Assembly: GCA_934438055.1 (NCBI GenBank)
Contig: CAKSAY010000004.1
Location: forward strand, 44,877 to 108,876
DNA length: 64,000 nucleotides
Origin: an uncultured Oscillospiraceae bacterium
GTDB lineage: Bacteria > Bacillota > Clostridia > Oscillospirales > Ruminococcaceae
Direction of reading: 5' to 3'
A program made the position numbers and the translations under genes. Positions 26,784-33,125 of the stretch are shown one piece after another (position 1 is the stretch's first letter; every line of letters begins with the position of its first letter). The notes under the pieces are model-generated. The model had not been told where the DNA came from and made no database searches. It was given only the letters and a program-made list of their open reading frames with translations.

Positions 26784-26858
26784 GGCCCGTTGGTCAAGTG
26801 GTTAAGACACCGCCCTTTCACGGCGGTAGCGCGAGTTCAATTCTCGCACGGGTCACCA
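26784..26858 (+). tRNA. tRNA-Glu (TTC)
   Basis: A 75-base cloverleaf: acceptor GGCCCGT/ACGGGTC, anticodon arm CCGCC-CTTTCAC-GGCGG with anticodon TTC, T arm GCGAG-TTCAATT-CTCGC, and encoded CCA. It lies 4 bases after tRNA-Met and is followed by a terminator, so both are processed from one transcript. Confidence 0.96.
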
Positions 26859-26870
26859 AACTAAGAATAT

Positions 26871-26903
26871 AAGGCCGGATAAGAAATTATCCGGCCTTTT
26901 TTC
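26871..26903 (+). terminator. Terminator of the tRNA unit
   Basis: AAGGCCGGATAA pairs with TTATCCGGCCTT around a 4-base loop and is followed by T residues. It lies 12 bases past tRNA-Glu. Confidence 0.92.
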
Positions 26904-26955
26904 TATGCATTTTAGCATAAATTCTTCCCCCGCAAACGCTGAAAACACTTTACCC

Positions 26956-26984
26956 TTGACAGCAAAGATAGGTTGTGATATAAT
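26956..26984 (+). promoter_or_regulatory. Consensus sigma-A promoter for the 160-residue unknown gene
   Basis: TTGACA (26956-26961) and TATAAT (26979-26984) match the consensus with exact 17-base spacing. Such a perfect promoter without control would give very high expression, which fits the operator-like repeat that begins at the next base. Confidence 0.9.
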
Positions 26985-27015
26985 TTATTTAGTAATTTAC
27001 TAATTTACTAAATAA
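26985..27015. promoter_or_regulatory. Operator-like inverted repeat at the transcription start
   Basis: TTATTTAGTAA and TTACTAAATAA are perfect 11-bp arms around a 9-base centre that itself repeats TTTACTAA. The left arm touches the -10 box and the repeat covers the predicted start, the ideal place for a repressor. No regulator gene is adjacent. Confidence 0.7.
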
Positions 27016-27033
27016 TAAAAATGGAGGAATACA

Positions 27034-27516
27034 ATGAAAATCCCAACCACTTTAAAACACAAACCCGTTATTGTGTGCGAAAACTACGAAAAAATAGACG
27101 GAAAAAATGCAAACCACACCGATGCGCAAGGACTGTCGTTAGGGCTTGCACAGTGGAATGATCGTGGAAATGTAGATATCTCCGCAAAAGTTTGGAGATA
27201 CACCGGCAATAAATGGTCAAGACAGTCTGAAGAGCTTCCTATGCATCGCGTCATTGACCTTGCAATTTTAATTTGTCGTTCCAGTCAATACTTTCGAGAA
27301 GCCTACAGATATGAAAAATTATATGATGAAAATGCAGAGTCCATTGATCGAATCGGTTTGCAGGGAGATGCAATGACGGTGGCTGTGGATAAAGAAAATC
27401 CATATATTGATGAGGATATTCAGCTGTTTGCCCAAGCGTTGAGCAACGAAGATGAACGTCTGGGAGAACGCTTCCGAGTGCTTGCCCGACTTTTATCTGA
27501 AATGGGATATCGCTAA
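27034..27516 (+). CDS. Unknown 160-residue soluble protein behind a repressible-looking promoter
   Basis: A cytoplasmic, mixed alpha/beta product with no signal peptide or membrane segment. Notable stretches are VICENYEKIDGKNA read from the start as KPVIVCENYEKIDGKNANH, ISAKVWRYTGNKWSRQSEEL, and a helical C-terminal half (LAILICRSSQYFREAYRYEK). I do not recognise a named family or catalytic motif, though the fully open frame, GGAGGAAT site and strong promoter show it is real. The controlled promoter suggests an inducible response gene. It stands alone between the tRNA unit and a terminator. Confidence 0.8.
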   Translation: MKIPTTLKHKPVIVCENYEKIDGKNANHTDAQGLSLGLAQWNDRGNVDISAKVWRYTGNKWSRQSEELPMHRVIDLAILICRSSQYFREAYRYEKLYDENAESIDRIGLQGDAMTVAVDKENPYIDEDIQLFAQALSNEDERLGERFRVLARLLSEMGYR

Positions 27517-27556
27517 AATCCCTCACACAACTCCCGGTCAATCACAGAAAAAGACA

Positions 27557-27595
27557 AAAAAGAACGAGGTCTTTAACCGACCTCGTTCTTTTTAG
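27557..27595. terminator. Bidirectional terminator between the 160-residue gene and the MATE gene
   Basis: AAAGAACGAGGTC and GACCTCGTTCTTT form a 13-bp stem with a 7-base loop, flanked by A-run and T-run. It serves both converging genes. Confidence 0.92.
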
Positions 27596-27672
27596 ATCAT
27601 GAAAAAATTTAGCGGCTCGTCAATTGGTAGTGATAAACTCTCCCGGCAATCTTCTACTTAAGAGAAAGGTAT

Positions 27673-29031
27673 TCAAATCACTTTGTGTAAAGGCAAAATG
27701 TGTTTTTTATAAACACTGAAAAATAAAACCAAACAAATCGCCAAAGAAACGGCTTCTGAAATTGGAAAGGAGACCCAAACCCAGTTCAATCCAATTTGTG
27801 CAAAAATCCAAGCAAGCGGCAAGAGGAAAAAGATTTGCCGTAAAACCGAAATGAAAAGACTGCGTCCACCCATTCCAACTGCCTGAAAAAAGGTAGCCAT
27901 CACAATGTCAACGCCGGCAAAACAAAAAGACACTGCAACCATCCGCAATGCGGGAACCCCGATTGCAAGCATTGTGTCAGACGCCTGAAAAAGCTGCAAA
28001 AGCTGCGCCGGAAAAAGAAAGAAAATGCACATTCCAACCGCCATCACACCGCATGATAGGACAACAGAAATCTGTATCGTTCGATTAAGTCTTTGTATAT
28101 TTCTTGCACCGTAGTTATAGCCCATGATAGGCATAATTCCTTGAGACAAACCAAAAATCGGCATAAACACAAAGGATTGCAACTTAAAGTAGACTCCCAA
28201 AACAGAAACTGCCGACTGTGAAAAGCCCGCCAAAATTGCATTAAAGAAGGTTACCACGACAGAGAATATAGATTGCATGATAATTGCCGGGATGCCCACT
28301 ACATAAATTTTACGGACCGTTTTCCACGAAAAGCGAAAGTGACGAAATTGAAACTGCACCGGACACTGCCGATACTTTAAAATAAAACAATAGACGACCA
28401 ATACGATAATTTGTCCCAAAACGGTGGCAACTGCCGCGCCTGCAACGCCCCATTTCGGAAAGAAACCCCATCCAAAAATGAAGCATGGATCAAGAACGAT
28501 GTTTACCACTGCGCCTAGGGTTTGAAGCAGCATAGGGATAAGCATTTGCCCGGTTGCCTGAAAAACCTTTTCAATAGCAATGCTGACAAACTGGCCAAAT
28601 GACGCAGTTGTAACAATGACTGAATAGGCGCTTCCCATCTGCACAACATGCGGATCCGTTGAAAAAAGGCTGATAAACCGATTTGACCCTATAAATCCAA
28701 TTAGGGCAAAAACAAGCCAACTGACAATAGCTAACATGATTCCATGCGTTGCAGCTTTTTGAGCATCTTCTATTTTACCCTCGCCCAATCGCCTCGCAAC
28801 TAAGGAATTCACACCCACACCGGTTCCAACAGCAACTGCCAGCAGAAGTGTTTGAACAGGATAGACCAAAGAAACAGCCACGAGGGCGTCCTCTCCCAAT
28901 TGTGCCACAAACATGCTATCCACAATGTTATATAGCGCGCCGATAAGCATCGAAATCATAGTCGGAACTGACATCGTAATAATAAGCCTAGTCAAAGGGG
29001 CGCTTCCCATTCTATTCGTCTGGTGACTCAC
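27673..29031 (-). CDS. MATE-family efflux transporter
   Basis: A multidrug and toxic compound extrusion transporter with about 12 transmembrane helices in 452 residues. The first repeat carries PTMISMLIGALYNIVDSMFVAQLGEDALVAVSL and the second QGIMPIMGYNYGARN, both typical of the DinF/NorM-like group in Firmicutes. It uses a cation gradient; the substrate is unknown. GTG 29031 is preferred because AAAGAAAGG lies 9 bases upstream; longer starts lack a site. It overlaps the end of yfhO by 20 bases, so the two are translationally linked. The link with YfhO suggests a possible lipid or envelope-precursor substrate rather than drugs. Confidence 0.88.
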   Translation of the reverse strand: MSHQTNRMGSAPLTRLIITMSVPTMISMLIGALYNIVDSMFVAQLGEDALVAVSLVYPVQTLLLAVAVGTGVGVNSLVARRLGEGKIEDAQKAATHGIMLAIVSWLVFALIGFIGSNRFISLFSTDPHVVQMGSAYSVIVTTASFGQFVSIAIEKVFQATGQMLIPMLLQTLGAVVNIVLDPCFIFGWGFFPKWGVAGAAVATVLGQIIVLVVYCFILKYRQCPVQFQFRHFRFSWKTVRKIYVVGIPAIIMQSIFSVVVTFFNAILAGFSQSAVSVLGVYFKLQSFVFMPIFGLSQGIMPIMGYNYGARNIQRLNRTIQISVVLSCGVMAVGMCIFFLFPAQLLQLFQASDTMLAIGVPALRMVAVSFCFAGVDIVMATFFQAVGMGGRSLFISVLRQIFFLLPLAWIFAQIGLNWVWVSFPISEAVSLAICLVLFFSVYKKHILPLHKVI

Positions 29032-31522
29032 ATTCTTGTTCCTTTCTTTTTTTCTCATTTCGCAACCGGAAACTTCTTTCAACATCTGAACGCAGCGGCG
29101 CTGTGTAAGATAATTTCAGTTCTCTCTTGATTCCATTTGGATCAGGACCATATAATTGAGGTTTTTTCTTTTGTAATCTTCTGTTCCATATTAAATACAA
29201 TACGTATAATATAATGCCTATTATACTAATTGTAATTCCAAGAATCAATCCCGGCGTGTGATAATCAAAGCGAATGGTGTTTTCTCCTGCTTCACAGCGG
29301 ACTGCCATCATCCCTGAATCCACTTGTTCCACATCAACCGGCTCTCCATTCACCGTCGCCTGCCAGCCGCTTTCATAGGGAATAGAGAAGAACACCAAAT
29401 GCGGACTGTCTAAATCAATCGTAGCTGTAAAACCATCATTATCCGGCACAAAGCTGTCACAGGCATTTTCACGCAGTGTATCAGCGTCCTGCAAAAGGTC
29501 TTCATCACTCAATTGATGAGCCGCACCAGACGGAAGGGGCGATAGCAAATCGTTATATTCTTCAATTTGTTCATCTGTCAGGCAAACGCCTTTGAGCAGA
29601 AGCTTATCCCTGGAGGATTTAGAGCAATTTTCAAACATTTGCTCATCAATATAATAGTCATAGGAAAATCCCATAGGTACAAAATGCTCGTTTTCATAAA
29701 TATCAAAACCATCCTGATGATCGTAAAAGACAAAGCCCGGGGGCAAATCAGGGTCCTGAACCACCTTGCCCTCATTGTTCTCAACAAAGCAATACTTCAC
29801 TGAAAGAAGTTCCCGCAAGCCATAATAGGACGGATCAATTCTCGAAGCAACGTCTCTTTGAATTCCCAGAGAATCATAAAAAGTCATAATCGAAGCAGGA
29901 ACAGTACTCTGAAAGGCCTGCATAGACGGCAATCCCCAAAACATCGGCCAATTATCCAAATAGTGATCGTAATAGACGTCGGTTCTAAAAAATTCACTTT
30001 CATCCAATTGAAAAGAAGCATTCAAACCTCTGTCCACAACATCTTGATAATAGTCTGCACTGTTTCTAGTCTTGCCAAATGTAATTTCGGACATACCATA
30101 AACGAGAATAAAACCGCATAAACATAAAATACTTGCGCGATAAAACACACCTCGAAACTTTTTTCTCCGCAAAGCAAGAAGCGCAGTGGCAAAAATACCA
30201 CCCAAGGCCAAACAAACGCTAATCCAAAACATAACGGGATAATTGGGCATAGAGAAAAAGGTCATTTCGCCGTCCACAACAGAGGGAAGAACGCCAATTA
30301 GAGCAAACGCCGCCGTAACCGCTAAACTGACCTTGATTCCAAAGTCCAAACGCATCCGCGGATTTTCGAGTGTCTGTGCCGTGGCAAGAGAGAGCATAAG
30401 CGTGAGCATATAAAACCAACGTGCATAGTAACTGGCATTAAAGCCGTTAAAGGCGCTATTGAGAAATGGAATGAACATCATCACGCCGAGAATGAGGAGA
30501 AGATATTTTAACCAATTCTTCTTTTTCTCTCGTAAAAAGGTGAGAACGCCCGCCATGCCAAATAAAGGCATATAGGCCGCAACAGAATACCACTTTGCAT
30601 TTGAGTCCGGGAAAAAATTCGGACAAGCCGGCATGTCAGGCGGAAAAAACAGGCTCTGTAAAATCAGGCCATACCTTTGCACATCATCATAAAAAAGCAT
30701 ATCGTAACCCGTAAGCATGTGAGCAACACGGGGATTTTGCAGTACCATAAAAGCAGAGGGCAAAAACAGAATCATCCCCATCAAACCGCCTAGGAGAGAC
30801 TCAAGCGCTAAAAAGCCAAACTTTCTCCATGTAATGGTAAATCCGGGCGCTGTACATCTCATCAAGAAATAGAGCACCAAAAAGACTACCTCTCCAACAA
30901 AGAAGTAGTAATTTAAGAGAAGATTCACACTCACAGCAAGGGCAAAATAGCCCCGTCGATTGTTGACCACCAGTTCTTCCAATCCAATGAGCAACAGTGG
31001 AAATAATGCAACAACGTCCAGAAAATGGTTGTAAAAAATGTTATAAATCATATAACCGGAAAATGCATATAACAAAGCACCTATCATTGCAGATTCAGCC
31101 GTCTTGGTAAAACGTCTGATAAAAGCATAAGAGGTGAGCGCGGCAACAGCAAATTTTAACACAAACAAAGGTGCCATAAGATAGGGCACCCAACTGCTTG
31201 GAAAGGGGATGGTCAGCCAAAAAAAGGGACTTCCTAAAAGATAAAAGCTATAAGAGGCGATGAAGTTAGCGCCTAAGTCCGTCGTGTAGCTCCATCCCAT
31301 GTTTCCATCCCTCACGGCGTCGTGCGCTAGTTGATAAAACGGAATTTGTTGAACATTATAATCGCCGTAAAACAAAAACAATCCATGATCATAAAGCACA
31401 AACGGAAGAAAGAGCAACGTTGCCACAATCGCCGCAATGCAGAAAATCTTCAAACAATTTTTTGATTCCGATGAAGACGGTTCTATCCAACGGAACCATC
31501 TTCTTTTTTTCACAGCTACCAA
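29012..31522 (-). CDS. YfhO-family integral membrane protein (GT-C-like)
   Basis: An 836-residue protein with about 12-14 transmembrane helices in the first 500 residues, an extracytoplasmic region of about 270 residues, and one final helix (GITISIIGIILYVLYLIW). The opening YDHGLFLFYGDYNVQQIPFYQLAHDAVRDG and the Asp-rich first loop match YfhO, which adds sugars to lipoteichoic acid in Bacillus and Listeria. The extracytoplasmic end with ESGWQATVNGEPVDVEQVDSG is a family signature. TTG 31522 is chosen because GGGGGAAG lies 5 bases upstream. The gene is preceded by a promoter and by four operator-like repeats. Confidence 0.88.
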   Translation of the reverse strand: MVAVKKRRWFRWIEPSSSESKNCLKIFCIAAIVATLLFLPFVLYDHGLFLFYGDYNVQQIPFYQLAHDAVRDGNMGWSYTTDLGANFIASYSFYLLGSPFFWLTIPFPSSWVPYLMAPLFVLKFAVAALTSYAFIRRFTKTAESAMIGALLYAFSGYMIYNIFYNHFLDVVALFPLLLIGLEELVVNNRRGYFALAVSVNLLLNYYFFVGEVVFLVLYFLMRCTAPGFTITWRKFGFLALESLLGGLMGMILFLPSAFMVLQNPRVAHMLTGYDMLFYDDVQRYGLILQSLFFPPDMPACPNFFPDSNAKWYSVAAYMPLFGMAGVLTFLREKKKNWLKYLLLILGVMMFIPFLNSAFNGFNASYYARWFYMLTLMLSLATAQTLENPRMRLDFGIKVSLAVTAAFALIGVLPSVVDGEMTFFSMPNYPVMFWISVCLALGGIFATALLALRRKKFRGVFYRASILCLCGFILVYGMSEITFGKTRNSADYYQDVVDRGLNASFQLDESEFFRTDVYYDHYLDNWPMFWGLPSMQAFQSTVPASIMTFYDSLGIQRDVASRIDPSYYGLRELLSVKYCFVENNEGKVVQDPDLPPGFVFYDHQDGFDIYENEHFVPMGFSYDYYIDEQMFENCSKSSRDKLLLKGVCLTDEQIEEYNDLLSPLPSGAAHQLSDEDLLQDADTLRENACDSFVPDNDGFTATIDLDSPHLVFFSIPYESGWQATVNGEPVDVEQVDSGMMAVRCEAGENTIRFDYHTPGLILGITISIIGIILYVLYLIWNRRLQKKKPQLYGPDPNGIKRELKLSYTAPLRSDVERSFRLRNEKKRKEQECESPDE

Positions 31523-31584
31523 TACCACTTCCCCCAATCTTTCGTCCTGCCACAAATCACACGGCATGCGATTTCTATTGGAAT

Positions 31585-31613
31585 AGTATAGCATATTTTT
31601 TTCTAAAAATGAA
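31585..31613 (-). promoter_or_regulatory. Candidate promoter of the yfhO-MATE operon
   Basis: On the minus strand TTCATT (31613-31608) and TATACT (31590-31585) are 17 bases apart, placing the start near 31578. The nearest ACACnnnnnGTGT copy is centred about 28 bases upstream of the -35 box, compatible with an activator. Confidence 0.55.
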
Positions 31614-31634
31614 TCCTTTTTTTGCTATATATAC

Positions 31635-31828
31635 ACACGCATCGTGTTGTTATATGCTATTCGTATTTACATCAAGTTTAAATCCTACTGCTAAATATTA
31701 TGATCCCTGCATATAATCACACGTTTTGTGTTGAATGAGTAGCTCTTTATTTTCATACATCGCATAAAATCACACAATTCGTGTTTATATGTATGAACAT
31801 TATTTCCACAAAACTACACATTTCGTGT
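31635..31828. repeat. Four copies of ACACnnnnnGTGT, operator-like array
   Basis: Copies at 31635-31647 (ACACGCATCGTGT), 31719-31731 (ACACGTTTTGTGT), 31772-31784 (ACACAATTCGTGT) and 31816-31828 (ACACATTTCGTGT). Copies 2 and 3 share a left flank (GCATAnAATC). They fill the 308-base gap between the RHH gene and yfhO, which otherwise holds only the yfhO promoter. A fifth copy, identical to the fourth, lies at 52679-52691 beside a paralogous RHH gene. I saw no copy elsewhere in the window. Confidence 0.75.
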
Positions 31829-31830
31829 CA

Positions 31831-32019
31831 TTAATTCTCTTCCTTTTTGGGAAGCTCAATCACGCCGTTTTTCTCCTCAAATTCACAAATGCTTTCATAA
31901 AGTATGCATCGAATTAGCTCAGACATAGAACATTGCTCTTTCTCCGAGAGCTGTTTCAGTCTATCATAGGTTGATTTTTTCATCACAATCTCCAATTGTT
32001 CACCTTTCCTTTTTTGCAT
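31831..32019 (-). CDS. Ribbon-helix-helix (Arc/CopG-like) regulator, copy 1
   Basis: A 62-residue protein. EQLEIVMKKSTYDRLKQLSE fits the beta strand and first helix of RHH regulators, and CSMSELIRCILYESICEFEE the second helix. It ends GVIELPKKEEN. It aligns over its length with the protein at 52.5 kb (IIIDKTAYYKLKYIAEYEGR; end SIDIPKEK), so they are paralogues. ATG 32019 is chosen because GAGGAAGG lies 8 bases upstream. It is divergent from an XRE regulator across a perfect palindrome, and the ACACnnnnnGTGT array begins 2 bases after its stop. It is probably a DNA-binding protein; a toxin partner is not evident. Confidence 0.75.
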   Translation of the reverse strand: MQKRKGEQLEIVMKKSTYDRLKQLSEKEQCSMSELIRCILYESICEFEEKNGVIELPKKEEN

Positions 32020-32045
32020 TACATACACCTTCCTCAATTATTTTT

Positions 32046-32061
32046 GTTTACAAAAAATTTA
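32046..32061 (+). repeat. 16-bp element shared with the second RHH/XRE locus
   Basis: GTTTACAAAAAATTTA occurs here and, base for base, at 52255-52270. In both places it directly precedes a palindrome with AAATAAAAT and ATTTTATT arms and lies about 205-210 bases before a plus-strand regulator gene. Confidence 0.75.
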
Positions 32062-32064
32062 TTA

Positions 32065-32108
32065 CATACAAATAAAATATGACAATATTGTCATATTTTA
32101 TTTGTATG
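32065..32108. promoter_or_regulatory. Perfect 44-bp palindrome with divergent -35 boxes
   Basis: Bases 32065-32086 are the exact reverse complement of 32087-32108, with no spacer; the centre reads ATGACAATATTGTCAT. Each half carries TTGTCA, usable as a -35 box. To the right TTGTCA (32088-32093) has TAATAT (32111-32116) at 17-base spacing toward the XRE gene; to the left AT-rich sequence could serve as a -10 toward the RHH gene. It lies between the two divergent regulators and is a strong candidate for a shared operator. Confidence 0.85.
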
Positions 32109-32266
32109 AATAATATTATATCATTTTAATTAATATTTATCAATTTAAAATAATTAATTTATATGTAAAACAATTTAGTATAATTTGATTTTATTTATTA
32201 ATTCCGATATAATATTAGTGATAATTAATTTTTTTAATTAAACTTAAATAGGTGGAGAAAGTTTTG

Positions 32267-32479
32267 ATGAAAACATCGGATAAAATCAGGATTCTTCTCA
32301 TACGAAGAAATATGAAAGTCAAAGACTTAGCGCAAGTGCTTGGATGTACTCAAAGTAATGCTAGCCAAAAACTAAAGAGAGATAACTTCTCAGAAGAAGA
32401 GCTAAACACAATCGCAGAAGCGCTCAATTGCACCTATCGTTCGGCTTTCGTCTTGAAAGACACAGGGGAAGAATTGTAA
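32267..32479 (+). CDS. XRE/Cro-type helix-turn-helix regulator, copy 1
   Basis: A 70-residue single-domain regulator: DKIRILLIRRNMKVKDLAQVLGCTQSNASQKLKRDNFSEEELNTIAEALNC is a complete Cro/C1-type HTH, with the recognition helix near CTQSNASQKLKR. ATG 32267 has GGTGGAG 9 bases upstream. It is divergent from the RHH gene over an AT-rich gap of about 250 bases that contains the palindrome. It probably binds that region and regulates both genes. The second locus also pairs an RHH gene with an XRE gene, although the two XRE proteins are only distantly alike. Confidence 0.85.
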   Translation: MKTSDKIRILLIRRNMKVKDLAQVLGCTQSNASQKLKRDNFSEEELNTIAEALNCTYRSAFVLKDTGEEL

Positions 32480-32601
32480 GTTCTCCCCCATTCTCTCTTC
32501 ATTGCAATCAAAACATTACTATTTAAATCCTTTATGATAGAATTAAATACAAAGAGGGCCCCCTTGCAGTCACCCCCCATAAGTAAAAATTTGGATTTAG
32601 A

Positions 32602-32630
32602 ATAACCGTCATTTTGCACATGACGGTTAT
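32602..32630 (-). terminator. Hairpin ending the 22-residue peptide transcript
   Basis: ATAACCGTCA and TGACGGTTAT form a perfect 10-bp stem with a 9-base loop. It starts within the stop codon of the peptide on the minus strand and is followed by a modest T-rich tail, so termination may be weak. Confidence 0.55.
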
Positions 32631-32695
32631 CTTATTATATGTAATATATCATCTAAAACGAGTAATATAACTATCAGGATGATTAAATATTCCAT
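32627..32695 (-). CDS. 22-residue hydrophobic peptide, type I toxin-like
   Basis: ATG 32695 has a near-ideal ribosome-binding site (GGGGGAG, 5 bases upstream). The product begins MEYLIILIVILLVLDD and ends with a short HIIR tail: one membrane-spanning helix with a charged C terminus, as in type I toxins and other membrane peptides. The ribosome-binding site is paired with CCCC across a GAAA loop (32701-32715), which should limit translation. A promoter and a terminator-like hairpin bracket it, giving an RNA of about 160 bases. No antisense RNA is evident. I do not recognise the family. Confidence 0.6.
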   Translation of the reverse strand: MEYLIILIVILLVLDDILHIIR

Positions 32696-32768
32696 ATCAA
32701 CTCCCCCTTTCGGGGACAAGATTATCGTCAAATAAAGATGGTCACCTCTTTGTAAAGAAAATAATGCC

Positions 32769-32797
32769 ATAATAAGCGTTTGATGTTAACAAAGCAA
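32769..32797 (-). promoter_or_regulatory. Promoter of the 22-residue peptide gene
   Basis: On the minus strand TTGCTT (32797-32792) and TATTAT (32774-32769) are 17 bases apart. It is back to back with the TTGACA promoter of the neighbouring toxin-like module; only 13 bases separate the two -35 boxes. Confidence 0.65.
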
Positions 32798-32810
32798 GTT
32801 ATTTGCCACA

Positions 32811-32839
32811 TTGACACGAAAAGGAAGATATTGTATAAT
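32811..32839 (+). promoter_or_regulatory. Consensus promoter of toxin-like module 1
   Basis: TTGACA (32811-32816) and TATAAT (32834-32839) with exact 17-base spacing. The predicted start, near 32846, coincides with the first base of the 13-bp long-range stem. Confidence 0.9.
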
Positions 32840-32928
32840 TAAAAAAGCAGTTGGGACGTAGTCCTTATTAACATACGACCTCCCCATCTACACTCTGAAC
32901 ATCTTTGGGGTGGGAGGAGGTGTTGTTA

Positions 32929-33027
32929 ATGAGATATTTGTTAAAGTACTTATTTGGTTGTATAAAAAAAGAAACGACCATAACAATTAATGTTACGGTC
33001 ATTTCAACAAAAACAAATAAGGACTAA
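32929..33027 (+). CDS. 32-residue peptide of toxin-like module 1
   Basis: ATG with GGAGGAGG 8 bases upstream, the strongest ribosome-binding site of the region. The peptide opens with a hydrophobic aromatic stretch (MRYLLKYLFGCIKKE), continues TTITINVTVIS and ends KTNKD. It is less hydrophobic than typical type I toxins, so the toxin label rests on RNA architecture rather than protein sequence. Its last half is overlapped by an antisense RNA. The family is not recognised. Confidence 0.5.
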   Translation: MRYLLKYLFGCIKKETTITINVTVISTKTNKD

Positions 33028-33044
33028 AGCAAAACGTCCCAACT
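32962..33044 (-). ncRNA. Antisense RNA of module 1 (candidate antitoxin)
   Basis: A convergent RNA of about 80 bases. Its promoter at 33051-33079 is near consensus. Its terminator is GACCGTAACA pairing with TGTTATGGTC (32976-33000), followed on the minus strand by GTTTC and seven T residues. It is complementary to the second half of the peptide frame and the mRNA 3' end. Because of the long-range stem, its 5' sequence matches the 5' end of the toxin mRNA. Confidence 0.7.
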
Positions 33045-33050
33045 GCTATT

Positions 33051-33079
33051 ATTATACACAATTAAAAAGTAAAAGTCAA
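33051..33079 (-). promoter_or_regulatory. Promoter of the antisense RNA
   Basis: On the minus strand TTGACT (33079-33074) and TATAAT (33056-33051) with 17-base spacing; start near 33044. Confidence 0.85.
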
Positions 33080-33096
33080 CTGTACAAATTGTCGCA

Positions 33097-33125
33097 TTAA
33101 CACGAAAACCAAGATACCATATAAT
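33097..33125 (+). promoter_or_regulatory. Promoter of toxin-like module 2
   Basis: TTAACA (33097-33102) and TATAAT (33120-33125), 17 bases apart. The spacer (CGAAAACCAAGATACCA) is clearly related to that of module 1, so the promoters are duplicated with the modules. Confidence 0.8.

Larger units (their letters stand above)
32846..33047 (+). ncRNA. Structured toxin-like mRNA, module 1
   Basis: The predicted transcript has three structural marks of type I toxin mRNAs. Its 5' end (AGCAGTTGGGACG, 32846-32858) pairs perfectly over 13 bp with 33035-33047, and GTCCTTATT (32861-32869) pairs over 9 bp with 33016-33024, closing the molecule. ACCTCCCCA (32878-32886) pairs with the ribosome-binding region TGGGAGGAGGT (32911-32921), hiding it. 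The tiny open frame lies inside. Folding was judged by eye. Confidence 0.65.
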
